Shown here: positions 13,901 to 20,763 of the stretch, piece after piece | Numbering within the stretch: the first letter of the stretch is position 1 | How the letters are laid out: each line of letters starts with the position of its first letter | Source of the DNA: Apostichopus japonicus | Taxonomy: Eukaryota; Echinodermata; Holothuroidea; Aspidochirotida; Stichopodidae | Length of the DNA: 64,000 bases | Reading direction: 5' to 3' | Assembly (NCBI RefSeq): GCF_037975245.1 | Contig: NC_092573.1 | Span: 1,853,501 to 1,917,500 of the forward strand | Notes under the pieces: generated by a model | What the model was told of the DNA's origin: nothing | The model's input: the letters and a program-made list of their open reading frames with translations, nothing else | Databases searched by the model: none | Made by a program: the position numbers and the translations under genes

Positions 13901-16900
13901 CTTGAATAATGCATCTAACATAGCAATGGAATTTCATGGTAATGAGTAAAATAATAAGGAAAGAAAATTGATGTCTTTGTGATTCTTGGTTAATTGATAT
14001 GCCTGCTTAATTAAATGAAAGGAATGTGTTGACAATTTTCCATTTACTCAAGCTATTAGATTATTTTTTGCAACGATTTCGAAATAATTTTAATGATTTC
14101 TTTTTTTTTGCGAACATGCTTTAATGTACAAGGACTGTTGAGACCCTTTGTTTCAATTATCTCTTAAGATCTTAGGAAAAGAAAAGCAGAAACAATACAA
14201 CCATAACCAACCAACAAACAACAGACACTGGTGTAGTCATTTTGTTGTTATGATGGAATGTATGTTAATGACTTTATATTGGTTCTTGAACAACACACCC
14301 TTAAATGTGATGTTATCAGTGGTTGAGTGTCTCTAAATGTCAAGCAGGAGAAAGCAGAATTATTTTAGAAGAGAGTTTTTCAACAGTCTTTTTCTCCTTT
14401 CCCTTGATTTATTGGATGGGAACCAACTTATCCAAGGTTGACTGGGTGAGCTTCCAAGATATATGGCAGTGAGGTAGTTTGCCTTTATAGTCGCACCATA
14501 GACAGTAATAATTTAAACAAGCAAACACTCCAAAGATTCTTCTAGCAGCAAAGTACAAAAAAACCCAATAAATTTCTCCTGTGTGATTGAAGACTACAAC
14601 TCTAAATATTCCTGTCACAGGAGTAAGCTGAAGTACCTCTTGCTCTCCTTTTCCTAAATTTATTGCATGAGAAACTAAGCAATGCAGGAGTGACCCGGTG
14701 ACTAGCCTAAAGTGCAGACAACTTTGCATCGCCACTTTCTTCCCCACACCCCACCCCCACCCCCAACCCCCATATCTGTGCAACCATCATGGGTACAAAA
14801 TCCTTTACTAATTAAAGGAAACAAGTCTTGTGCCCACTCCTTAAATGTTAGTGCCCATCCTAATTTGTTGGTGCCCCTCCTAACTCAGAATAGTTGGCTG
14901 ATGATCTGCCTGGTGAGATACGTATCAAGGCCAGATTGCTTGCATACATGTCAGAAGACAGAATTATTTCTGAGCAGGCAGAAACTCCAAAGAGTATCGA
15001 TGCTAAAGTGATGAAATATGAGAGAGCTATAGCTGGTGATTTATTGCAGTATAAAGTGGAAGCACTTTGTAATTCATACATAGTTGCAGCAAGAAAATGA
15101 TGGCTGAGCACCGTCTGTCTGTCACGGTAGGACTCCCCTCTCATTTTGTCACCCAATGTGACAGAGTACCTGTCCAGTTCTCTATGGATATTTTATTTTA
15201 TATAGACCTGAACAGTAGAGGGAGATGTTTCCGTGCTGGTTGAAAAATAAAATACACATTTTCCTCCCCTGGTAGATATTTTGCTTGAATTATGCACAGT
15301 TTCAGGTTATTACTTACTTATCATTTGGATCATCATGGTTTAGCATGTAATTTAATACTGTACTTGAGTCTCACACGCAAAACAGTATTCTTATCCGTCA
15401 ATTTTCGAATGGAACAGTTTATTGTTGAACATGGAGACTATGTCTTTCGATCGAAGAAACCCCCACCATTTGCTCCCACTGGTATCTCTCCTTCATTCCC
15501 ATTGGTCGATATACTGAACGATTTCAAACTTGAGAGAGTCGATGACTCAGCAATAGTCGATGAGTAACTCCCTCCACTGCCTTTAATAATACCCCCTCCC
15601 ATGTGTCTTCATATCCTGAGGGGTCAATTTCACTGGTGCTCTCCCACCCCTCTCCTACCCCTCTCCCACCCCACTCTCTCACAGATCTAGTATTTTCTTG
15701 ACCTAGATCTACACTTCATGAGATGTTCTTTTCTTATGTACAGATTCTATGGGAAAAGTGTTCTATTTTGCTAGGCAAGTTTATGTGTAATTTCTTTGTA
15801 TCCACAGCAACTTGCAGTGTCAACAGTACTGGCCAGCATTGCCAAGGTGACTGGGTGGTACCTGTTGCTATGGCAATATATCTCATCGTTGCCAACATCC
15901 TCTTTGTGAACTTACTGATTGCTGTTTTCAAGTGAGTCCAGTTGTTTCAATATTGTAACCTGCTGCAAAATGAGTCATATTCAATGCCAGGGTCAAAAGT
16001 TAGGAGAGTTGACATATAACTGAGGGGGTGAGTTTTCTATGGTGAAAAGGTTACAACACTCAAAATACCCAAAATACAAGCTGTGCTTAAAAAGAAAACT
16101 GTATGACACCAAAATTTACGTGAGTCATTTCTTTGAAAGGACTCAATGGATGTAGTTTATGAATAACCACTCTAAAAGCAACATTTGACCAATAAGAGCA
16201 TCTTGGGTGCGTGATGTCATCAGAGATTATTGTATCACTTGATTAATAATGTTCTCTGTCATTTCTGATGCTTTCATGAACTTGATGTTTGGTCTTTCAT
16301 CTTTCAATGACTGGCTGTTCTCATAAACAGTTATAGAAGAATGTATTCAAATACTTAATGGTTTGGGCATTTTTTGTTTAAACTTTTCATTTCAGTCATT
16401 TTTCTCCTTTGTTGGGTGGTGTACAGTATGTGTGTAGGCAGTGGGGATGGTGAGGGGGAAGGGGGGGTGGTCTGGGAATGTGTAGACTTAAGGAGTAAAC
16501 CTTCATTACAGTAACGTAATGAAAGCCAAGTTATCTTTTTTGTTTTTGATCATCCATGCTGATCTATGGAATTATGTACATTGTCCTTCTTTCCTGTTTA
16601 TAGCAATACCTTTAACCAAGTGAGTGCTATAGCCACCCAACTGTGGAAGTACCAGCGTTACTACCTCACCATGAAGTATGAACAGAAGTCCATCCTTGTC
16701 CCACCATTCGTCCTTCTTGACTTCTTATTTGGTCTCGCAAAGTACGTTTGCTTACGCTTCTGCCGAGCCGCCCGAGGGGAAAATGACAGAGGGTTGAGTG
16801 AGTATTACAATTTCGTTTAGAAATTTTGTCAACCTTCAATAGCACGCCTAAATTTTGCTGAAAATTTTTCAAGAGCACCTCCCTGGATGTTCTGATCTTC

Positions 16901-19457
16901 CAGGTTAATTCCTAGACAGTGAGGAGCCTCCATTTGGACAGCTCATTACCGTATGTCAATACTTATGAGCTATATACCGTTTTAAAGTAGAACGTTGAAT
17001 TTCACCACTGCTGTTTTATACTTATTTGCAATTGAATGGACAGAAACTTGACCATATGAAGCTGTGCTCAAGGCTTCACCCTACGGTAAGTTTAGTTTCT
17101 CATCCACATGAACAGTCTGTTTATCGACATCCTCTTTTTACCTTCTGCGACAGAGCTTTTCTTACCAGAGCAAGAAGTCGAGAAGCTGCGAGACTTTGAG
17201 GAAGCGTGCTTGGAACTCTATTTCCGAGAACAGACTAGGAGTGTCAGTGCATCCAATGAAGAGAGGATACGAGTCATGGCCAATGGGTATGTTAGAGTGA
17301 ACATTAATCTATGGGTATGTTAGAGTGAACATTAATCAATGGGTATGTTAGAGTGAACATTAATCAATGGGTATGTTAGAGTGAACATTAATCAATGGGT
17401 ATGTTAGAGTGAACATTAATCAATGGGTATGTTAGAGTGAACATTAATCAATGGGTATGTTAGAGTGAACATTAATCAATGGGTATGTTAGAGTGAACAT
17501 TAATCAATGGGTATGTTAGAGTGAACATTGATCAATGGGTATGTTAGAGTGAACATTGATCAATGGGTATGTTAGAGTGAACATTAATCAATGGGTATGT
17601 TAGAGTGAACATTAATCAATGGGTATGTTAGAGTGAACATTAATCAATGGGTATGTTAGAGTGAACATTAATCAATGGGTATGTTAGAGTGAACATTAAT
17701 CAATGGGTATGTTAGAGTGAACATTAATCAATGGGTATGTTAGAGTGAACATTAATCAATGGGTATGTTAGAGTGAACATTAATCAATGGGCATGTTAGA
17801 GTGAACATTAATCAATGGGCATGTTAGAGTGAACATTAATCAAAGGAGCTGGTTAGGGGGTTCTGGAAAAACTCAAAACGAGTCATGGCTAATGGGTATG
17901 TTAAAGTGAACTTTTAATGAAAGGAGCTGGTTAGGGGGGGGGTACTGGAAAAAACTCAAACACAGTGTCCCTGACAGAAAAGGAAGGGCACCGTGTAATC
18001 AACTCCCGGGCACAGCTACTGCCTAGGCGTCGTGGACGCACATTTGAGTTTCGCAGTGACCCTTTACCCCTCGTATCTTCATTCTATCTGTGAAAGGATT
18101 GAAGTTAAAATTGACCTGCATATGATGCAGTCATGCTGAATATCCTGAAGGTTATGCTTTCACTGAATGGTATCGAGAGTTTTTGTATCTCTGGAGGAGA
18201 CCTAACTTTTTATGGTTTTGCCTTTGGTTCCCCAGAATGGAGGATACTTGCTTCCGACTGCAGGAAATTGTTGAGAAAGAAAACCACACAAGAATGAACC
18301 TGATCTCTTTTGACCGTAGACTGATGAAATTAGAAACGGTCACGTTTCACATGGCGTCAGCCCTTCAGGGAATCCATGAGATCCTCGCCAAAAACATGAG
18401 CGAAGGAGGAAGCCTTGAGTCCTTGACGGAGGTGGAGATGGGACAGCGACTTCGAGAAGAGGGATACAAGGAAACGGACAAGGAGGGCAAAAGTCAAACA
18501 GCAGAAACGAACAGGAGCATGGTTCACTTACGGGAGAACTTACAGCTGACAGGATTGAAGAGCATCTCTGGCGTAGAGATTGTGGTCACCACAGGAGAGA
18601 CGTCAGAGGATGCAGTTTCTGTCTTCACCCCGGCATCCGACATCGTCTTCCCATCGGCGTCTCCAGTCGCCGGGACGGCTTCCAGCTCACCTGCACCTAC
18701 CTTTGAGAGTCAGGCAAACACTCCTAGTCAGTCGGCACCTGCCCAGGTTGAAGATGCTGGAACGAAGGGAAAGGGGGCGGAGAAGCACGGTAAGAGGAGC
18801 AAGAAGGGGAACGTTTTAACTAGACTGAGCACTTTCGAACGCTACGTCTCATTGGTGGCTCCGGAGGAAGAGTCACAGAGCAGAGACGAAGTCCATGAAC
18901 CTGAGAAACGACAGATGGGTTCCTTCCATGGAAAGCCTCTCCAGGGCCATGTACATCCATCAAAGTTGCTACACAGGCTGGAAGATAAAAGAAAGGGACT
19001 CCGGCAGGTGAACTCCGAGAGCAACATGTCTCGCCTGAGTGATTCCAGTATGCAAGACTACTCGACCATGCCTCGTCCAACCCCGTATGTCAGTGCACCG
19101 GCGTACACTACTATCACAGACCACATCGACAAAAGTGAAAATCTCTACAAACCTCACCTGGATAGTTTGAAAGGGGGCAGACTGCGAACTGGGATGGATA
19201 CATCGGATCACGGCTACCCCCTTAGTCCTCAGGCTAACCTCGATCAGTCCTTTTTCGGCAGGATGAAACCGTCTCTCAGATCGACCGCCAAGTTGGAAAA
19301 TGAAAAGTTGGAGATGGAAGAGGTAGTGTGCTACAATAGGATGAATCAAGCGGCAGAAGCAGGGATGGCCAAAGCAACAGAGACACCTCTCAGGGAGGAA
19401 GATGACGAGGATGATGGTATCGTATTCCATGTCAGGCCTACGGATGAGATTGTCTGA
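1729..19457 (+). CDS. TRPM-family cation channel, C-terminal half (5 exons)
   Basis: The joined segments 1729-1903, 15808-15931, 16604-16797, 17154-17286 and 18236-19457 give 615 codons plus stop. All junctions are GT-AG and all phases agree (1, 2, 1, 2). The product matches the TRPM family, group with TRPM1/3/6/7. It shows S5 (YFVVLLVIILMSFG), the pore motif YWMIYGEVYA, a Cys-flanked extracellular loop with an N-glycosylation site, S6 (YLIVANILFVNLLIAVFN), the TRP helix with LWKYQRYYL, and a post-TRP segment ending in NEERIRV. A coiled coil (about residues 210-260 of this fragment) would assemble tetramers. The remaining roughly 360 residues are charged, Ser/Pro-rich and low complexity. No alpha-kinase or NUDT9 domain is seen before the stop. 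The N-terminal half lies left of the window. Family identity is firm; the subfamily is inferred. Confidence 0.93.
2235..2480. repeat. Diverged tandem duplication (two units about 190 bp apart)
   Basis: TAGTCCTCCAAGATTAGAGA near 2235 recurs as TAGTCCTCCTAGATTAGAGA near 2427, each followed by TTGTCATATG or ATGTCATATG. Flanking similarity is patchy. It is intronic and no coding capacity is seen between 1904 and 3183. Confidence 0.5.
3395..6670 (+). mobile_element. Intact non-LTR retrotransposon (LINE, L2/Rex1/CR1-like)
   Basis: A LINE of about 3.27 kb splits the flank of collagen-like copy 1. The flank reads TTCTCTATTT before the element and GATCATTAAT after it; in copy 2 the two flanks are joined directly near 10870, which is the empty site. 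The element ends in a (TATC)n tail. The last bases, TCTATTT, repeat the 7 bases before the 5' junction, consistent with a short target duplication or priming on matching bases. The element has one long ORF with endonuclease and reverse transcriptase and almost no 5' UTR, so it may be 5'-truncated just before the ORF or belong to a single-ORF lineage. Confidence 0.92.
3402..6326 (+). CDS. LINE endonuclease/reverse transcriptase polyprotein
   Basis: An uninterrupted ORF of 974 residues starts at ATG 3402. An in-frame ATG at 3372 lies in host flank and is not part of the element. After a basic N-terminal stretch (RKRGRRGGK near residue 85) comes an apurinic-type endonuclease with the catalytic-type motifs ETWL, VVGDFNH and GNSDHN. 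The reverse transcriptase follows, with KAPGPDGI, PIPKKG, DYRPVALTS, FIDYSSAFNTI, GTPQGCVLSPLLYSL and the catalytic FADD at 5640-5651. The C terminus carries a thumb and Cys-poor tail. The family gives target-primed reverse transcription. The absence of stops or frameshifts suggests a recent, possibly competent copy. Assignment within the L2/Rex1/CR1 group is by resemblance only. Confidence 0.93.
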   Translation: MMALIKSDTVTRALLFLMLFHVVISSVSSTFLQYSREDLLRLRQDPFSQSDGFGLNESQFSVDWPTDAPWNEPKPNVRPTRKRGRRGGKLVKLRRRHQNTPVPSIILVNVQRLFNKTGELFSRIANFRDYADCNVFCLTETWLTTDHPDCILQPPGFTIYRHDRDRQITGKSQGGGVCFLINNNWCKDVRIISQGTTPDMEHIMIKCRPFYIPREFSSVTLLAVYIHPRADATIATESLRGMISNCENSDPNTLSIVVGDFNHANLRNSMPELKQHVTCATRGNNILDHCYCKVKNVYKSVPRAGIGNSDHNTVLLIPIYKQELKITKPVKRTVKVWTREAIDKLQDCFDDTNWDLFKEDNDLHSFTNTVTAYIKFCQDICIPTKTVTQYPNNKPWCDKAVKAKIKAKDEAYRTKTTDPDRYHLAKSDLRRAIRNAKRAQKELIEQKFDTVNPREAWANIGEITNYKGVKRSADSDDVELPDKLNEFYTRFDKDNNSQPSPANNTDVTAPFVIDVTSVRNNFKRLNERKAPGPDGITPKLLKICAEQLAGVYTDIFNWSLSTSEVPRSFKDATIVPIPKKGIVSGLNDYRPVALTSVPMKTFERFILSFIKSLLPEGFDRSQFAYRTNRSVEDAISIWLHGTLAHLERKCSYARVLFIDYSSAFNTIIPSQLHFKLLEHLKFPPSICNWILDFLLERKQTVRVGNNYSAAVVLNTGTPQGCVLSPLLYSLFTHDCAAVHPNSRIIKFADDTTVTGLITDDDESHYRDEVNLLVNWCHDNNLTLNVDKTKELIVDFRRNKNTKDPLIINGSAVEQVHTFKLLGTFIMENLSWNENSHEILKKGRQRLFFLRTLKSYGVSDFILVNFYRAIIESILTTNILVWFSRVSQRDLGKLQSVIRSAERIIGTSLPSLHSLYQERALRRVDCIMKDHSHPAFVHFNFLPSGNRLLAFRGSKRFTNSFYPSAVKIFNAHHSR
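6761..6769 (+). promoter_or_regulatory. Possible TATA-like element of collagen-like gene, copy 1
   Basis: TTATTTAAG lies 59 bases before the ATG of copy 1. It is kept in copy 2 (10963-10971) as TTATTTACG. The LINE ends only 90 bases upstream of it. No transcript start can be seen, so this is a tentative call. Confidence 0.25.
6828..7940 (+). CDS. Short-chain (spongin-type) collagen-like protein, copy 1
   Basis: An intronless ORF of 370 residues. The N terminus is a signal peptide (MDTLWCLILLQVVSASYA). Residues about 38-85 form heptads suited to a coiled coil. A furin-like RRTRR site follows near residues 89-94. Then come paired cysteines, about 12 Gly-X-Y triplets (residues about 130-165; GPAGAQGPPG start) and a Cys-containing C-terminal domain of about 200 residues with YVRWGRSECP, GGASNYLCLP and CAVCKA. 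This C-terminal domain is typical of the spongin short-chain collagen family, which is related to type IV collagen NC1. The product is likely secreted and trimeric, in matrix or mucus. The gene lies inside a TRPM intron on the same strand. AATAAA follows 15 bases after the stop. Being intronless, it could be an old retrogene or a naturally single-exon gene. Confidence 0.9.
   Translation: MDTLWCLILLQVVSASYASLDGDVNPVLKEGSLNVMDILKQKSLGHDLMEENEIVILKSAVLELQNTVEDLQGRLDTAEKFLWAENGNGRRTRRSSGQDLPTSGCTPGAVGCPDAYTPYFMGQCFLCPPGPAGAQGPPGSEGERGRDGRDGRDGDRGPKGDNGDCESASVASNNQQSFTGSSPTSNNTGVIYVRWGRSECPVTSELVYSGVAGGEHYSHKGGASNYLCLPQEPIYDEPEATAHSDRGYLYGSEYQTNAYPPYAHLHDSEVPCAVCKAAQRSSYIMVPARNACPGSEWTLEYFGHLMSAYHNHRKTEFVCMDRNAEAIPRTVENANGALFYPVEGRCSSSGGIPCGPYVNGYELTCAVCTL
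7956..7961 (+). terminator. Polyadenylation signal, collagen-like copy 1
   Basis: AATAAA lies 15 bases after the stop and is conserved in copy 2 at 12158-12163. No polyadenylation site downstream can be confirmed from sequence alone. Confidence 0.5.
8360..8810. repeat. 29-bp minisatellite, copy 1
   Basis: About 15 units of 29 bases are built around GATGTTATGTTCTAATCTGA plus CACTCTCCT or CACTCTCCA. Units become more diverged toward the 3' end. The same array follows the second collagen-like gene, so it predates the segmental duplication. Confidence 0.9.
9713..10661. other. Spacer between the two duplicated segments
   Basis: No coding region, RNA gene or recognisable mobile element is seen. 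It is AT-rich intronic DNA separating copy 1 from copy 2. Confidence 0.5.
11030..12142 (+). CDS. Short-chain (spongin-type) collagen-like protein, copy 2
   Basis: A 370-residue intronless ORF with the same layout as copy 1: signal peptide, coiled coil, RRTRR site, about 12 Gly-X-Y triplets and the C-terminal Cys-rich short-chain collagen domain. By eye it differs from copy 1 at about 13 residues, for example E30G, D75G and R-to-W in the NHRKTEF/NHWKTEF segment. All cysteines are kept and there are no stops or indels. That pattern suggests both genes are under purifying selection or that the duplication is recent. AATAAA occurs at 12158-12163. Confidence 0.9.
   Translation: MDTLWCLILLQVVSASYASLDGDVNPVLKGGSLNVMDILKQKSLGHDLIEENEIVILKSAVLELQNTVEDLQGRLGTAEKFLWAEKGNGRRTRRSSGQDLPTSGCTPGAVGCPGAYTPYFMGQCFLCPPGPAGAQGPPGSEGERGRDGRDGRDGDRGPKGDNGDCESASVASNNQQSFTGSAPTSNNTGVIYVRWGRSECPVTSELLYSGVAGGAHYSNKGGASNYLCLPQEPIYDEPEATAHSDRGYLYGSEYQTNTYPPYAHLHDSEVPCAVCKAAQRSSYIMVPARNACPGSEWTLEYFGHLMSDYHNHWKTEFVCMDRNAEAIPRTVANANGALFYPVEGRCSSSGGIPCGPYVNGYELTCAVCTL
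12565..13008. repeat. 29-bp minisatellite, copy 2
   Basis: This is the same 29-bp unit as at 8360-8810, with about 15 units and slightly different variant order and number. It is part of the duplicated segment. Confidence 0.88.
13649..14352. other. Copy-2-specific insert (or copy-1 deletion)
   Basis: About 700 bases are present only in copy 2, between AATAGTTCAG and ATTATTTTAGAAGAG. In copy 1 these flanks are nearly adjacent at about 9453. No terminal inverted repeats, poly-A tail or ORF of note was seen. It could be an insertion of an unknown element or ancestral DNA lost from copy 1. Confidence 0.6.
15808..15931 (+). CDS. TRPM exon: outer pore loop and S6
   Basis: The acceptor is TATCCACAG and the donor GTGAGTCC; entry phase 1, exit phase 2. 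The exon encodes a loop with two cysteines around an NST glycosylation sequon, then GDWVVP and S6. This matches the Cys-bounded post-pore loop of TRPM1/3/6/7 relatives. Confidence 0.92.
16604..16797 (+). CDS. TRPM exon: S6 end and TRP helix
   Basis: The acceptor is TTTATAG and the donor GTGAGTAT; entry phase 2, exit phase 1. It completes VFNNTFNQV and encodes LWKYQRYYL, the conserved TRP-domain helix that couples the pore to cytosolic domains. A hydrophobic, then basic, segment follows (about LLDFLFGLAKYVCLRFCR). Confidence 0.92.
17154..17286 (+). CDS. TRPM exon: post-TRP segment, with donor inside an array
   Basis: The acceptor is CTGCGACAG; entry phase 1, exit phase 2. It encodes KLFLPEQEVEKL, DFEEACLELYFREQ and NEERIRV, which match the TRPM segment before the coiled coil. 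The expected donor GTATGT at 17287 is the first of about 20 identical donors in the 28-bp array that begins inside this exon. Confidence 0.9.
17281..17842. repeat. 28-bp minisatellite duplicating a 5' splice site
   Basis: About 20 near-perfect units of 28 bases, CAATGGGTATGTTAGAGTGA plus ACATTAAT, start within the last six coding bases of the TRPM exon. Every unit contains the exon-like GG|GTATGT donor. Most units differ by no more than one base. A few have a G in ATTGAT, and the last ones have GGGCATGT, which kills that donor. Confidence 0.95.
17879..17965. repeat. Second-order duplicate of exon end plus intron start
   Basis: CGAGTCATGGCTAATGGGTA here repeats coding bases 17270-17286 and the donor. 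It is followed by a diverged copy of the AAAGGAGCTGGTTAGGGG...ACTGGAAAAA stretch that ends the array. The exon end and about 60 bases of intron were therefore first duplicated as a block, and the first copy's 28-bp unit later expanded. Confidence 0.75.
18236..19457 (+). CDS. TRPM last exon: coiled coil and C-terminal tail
   Basis: The acceptor is TTCCCCAG; entry phase 2. The exon starts with a heptad-rich stretch (about MEDTCFRLQEIVEKE to IHEILAKN), the expected TRPM coiled coil. It continues as a roughly 350-residue tail rich in Ser, Pro, Lys and Glu with an acidic cluster (EEDDEDDG) near the end. The stop TGA is at 19455-19457. No enzyme domain is seen. Confidence 0.9.
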
Positions 19458-19536
19458 CGACAGGCAGAGCATAGAGAGAATTTACAGCTTTGGAAGAGAA
19501 TTAATTATCCCGTCATCTCTTCTCGACGGTACTTGC

Positions 19537-19542
19537 AATAAA
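19537..19542 (+). terminator. Candidate polyadenylation signal of TRPM gene
   Basis: AATAAA lies 80 bases after the TRPM stop. Another AATAAA-containing stretch occurs near 21022, so a longer 3' UTR is possible. Confidence 0.5.
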
Positions 19543-20672
19543 GACTTGCAAATGTTGTGCAATGTCTGTGTGAAAATTTGAAAAATCCTTTTTACCAAAA
19601 AAGATTCAACAGCTTTAAAATGAATTGCAATTTTTTGGGGTGAGTTTAAAATGAGATGAAAACTCGGGTTGGGTTCATGTTGATTTTGAGAATCAAATTG
19701 TGTATCTTTTCTGATCATGCAAGATCCTTGTGAGTTTTTGTTGGGTTGGGTTGGTTTTGAAACAATAAGGGGCTTCATTTCTTCCTTTTAACCCCACCTT
19801 CCACCAACTACAGGGTATTGTGCAGAACTACTTTAAGTAGCGACATATTATCGCCTGCATTTACAATCGTGATAATTCTTCCTCTAAGAGTGTTTGTATT
19901 TAATTCTGATAACACAGAGATCAAACCTTTAAGTGACCAGACGTCCATAAATTCCAAGGGCAGTCCGCAGATTTCATGTTCCGGCTGCAGTATGAAAGTG
20001 CTCCTGTAGCTATCCCCTGATCTTATGAATACTGTCCCCATATCCATTGCAAATGTCCCCAAGAGTATCTGCATATTTTTCCAAAAAAAAAAGGCCCTGA
20101 ATAATTTAAACTGTATCTGTTTGGCCCTCCGTTTGTAGAAACAGCTTCAATGTAAGCCTGTTATTTACATCTACAAACTTGTAAGTTCATTCATTATGTA
20201 AAGATACAGATATCTTAAGTACTAGTTTGTAGCTTGTTAGTCATATGGAAAACATGTTTTGCTTTTACTTTTGAATAATGAGACTTCCACTTACCTTCCA
20301 ATTCTGCTACATTTAATTGCCTTTTTTTTTCTTTTCTTTTGGCAAAATATTTGTTTCTGGTTATGTTCTAAGCTTTGATATTTTAACAATATCCCTAAAA
20401 GGAAGCACCACAAAACATGGAGATGCCCTAAAAGTTCCACCCATCCCTTTAAATGCCCCCCTGATGCCCCCATTAGGGTGTGGGAGGGGATCAATATTGG
20501 CATTCCTTTGGTAAAAAAACTGGTCACCTCAAGTTTTATCTAAACTTTTATTAGAGGATATTCATAAAGATCAATATCCCAGAGACACTGCGAGATTTGC
20601 GACTATTCTTCCTGAAATCCTGTTTAAATGTAGAGTGCTTTAAGTTCTTCCTTTGAAATAGTGTTTAAAAGT

Positions 20673-20763
20673 CTTCCTGTGTGATGTATTCCATTTTCTT
20701 TTTTACAATGTAGGGTTCTTCCTGTGTGATGTATTCCATTTCTTTTTTTCTATGTAGGGTTCT
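20673..20763. repeat. Two-unit 45-bp tandem repeat
   Basis: CTTCCTGTGTGATGTATTCC begins each unit (20673 and 20718) and TGTAGGGTT ends each. They differ by a few bases in the T-rich middle. Confidence 0.8.

Larger units (their letters stand above)
10662..14620. repeat. Tandem segmental duplication, copy 2
   Basis: The segment is similar to 3183-9712 without the LINE. It starts at AGACACCATTTCTTGCTTGG in both copies. It carries the second collagen-like gene and the same minisatellite. Similarity breaks at about 13648 and resumes at about 14353 (ATTATTTTAGAAGAGAGTTT), then fades after about 14610. Confidence 0.9.

Noticed and set aside
14894-15100. A 68-residue + strand ORF with a fairly protein-like composition in the TRPM intron
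   Set aside because: There is no recognisable domain and no splice sites that keep TRPM frame, and the flanking TRPM exons already join in phase without it.
15292-15567. A 91-residue + strand ORF near the TRPM outer-pore exon
   Set aside because: It has no domain and no upstream promoter or acceptor in a fitting phase. It could be a chance ORF; transcript data would decide.
17281-17842. Regular 28-bp repeats resembling a CRISPR array
   Set aside because: Units are contiguous with no unique spacers, and they lie at an exon-intron junction of an animal gene.
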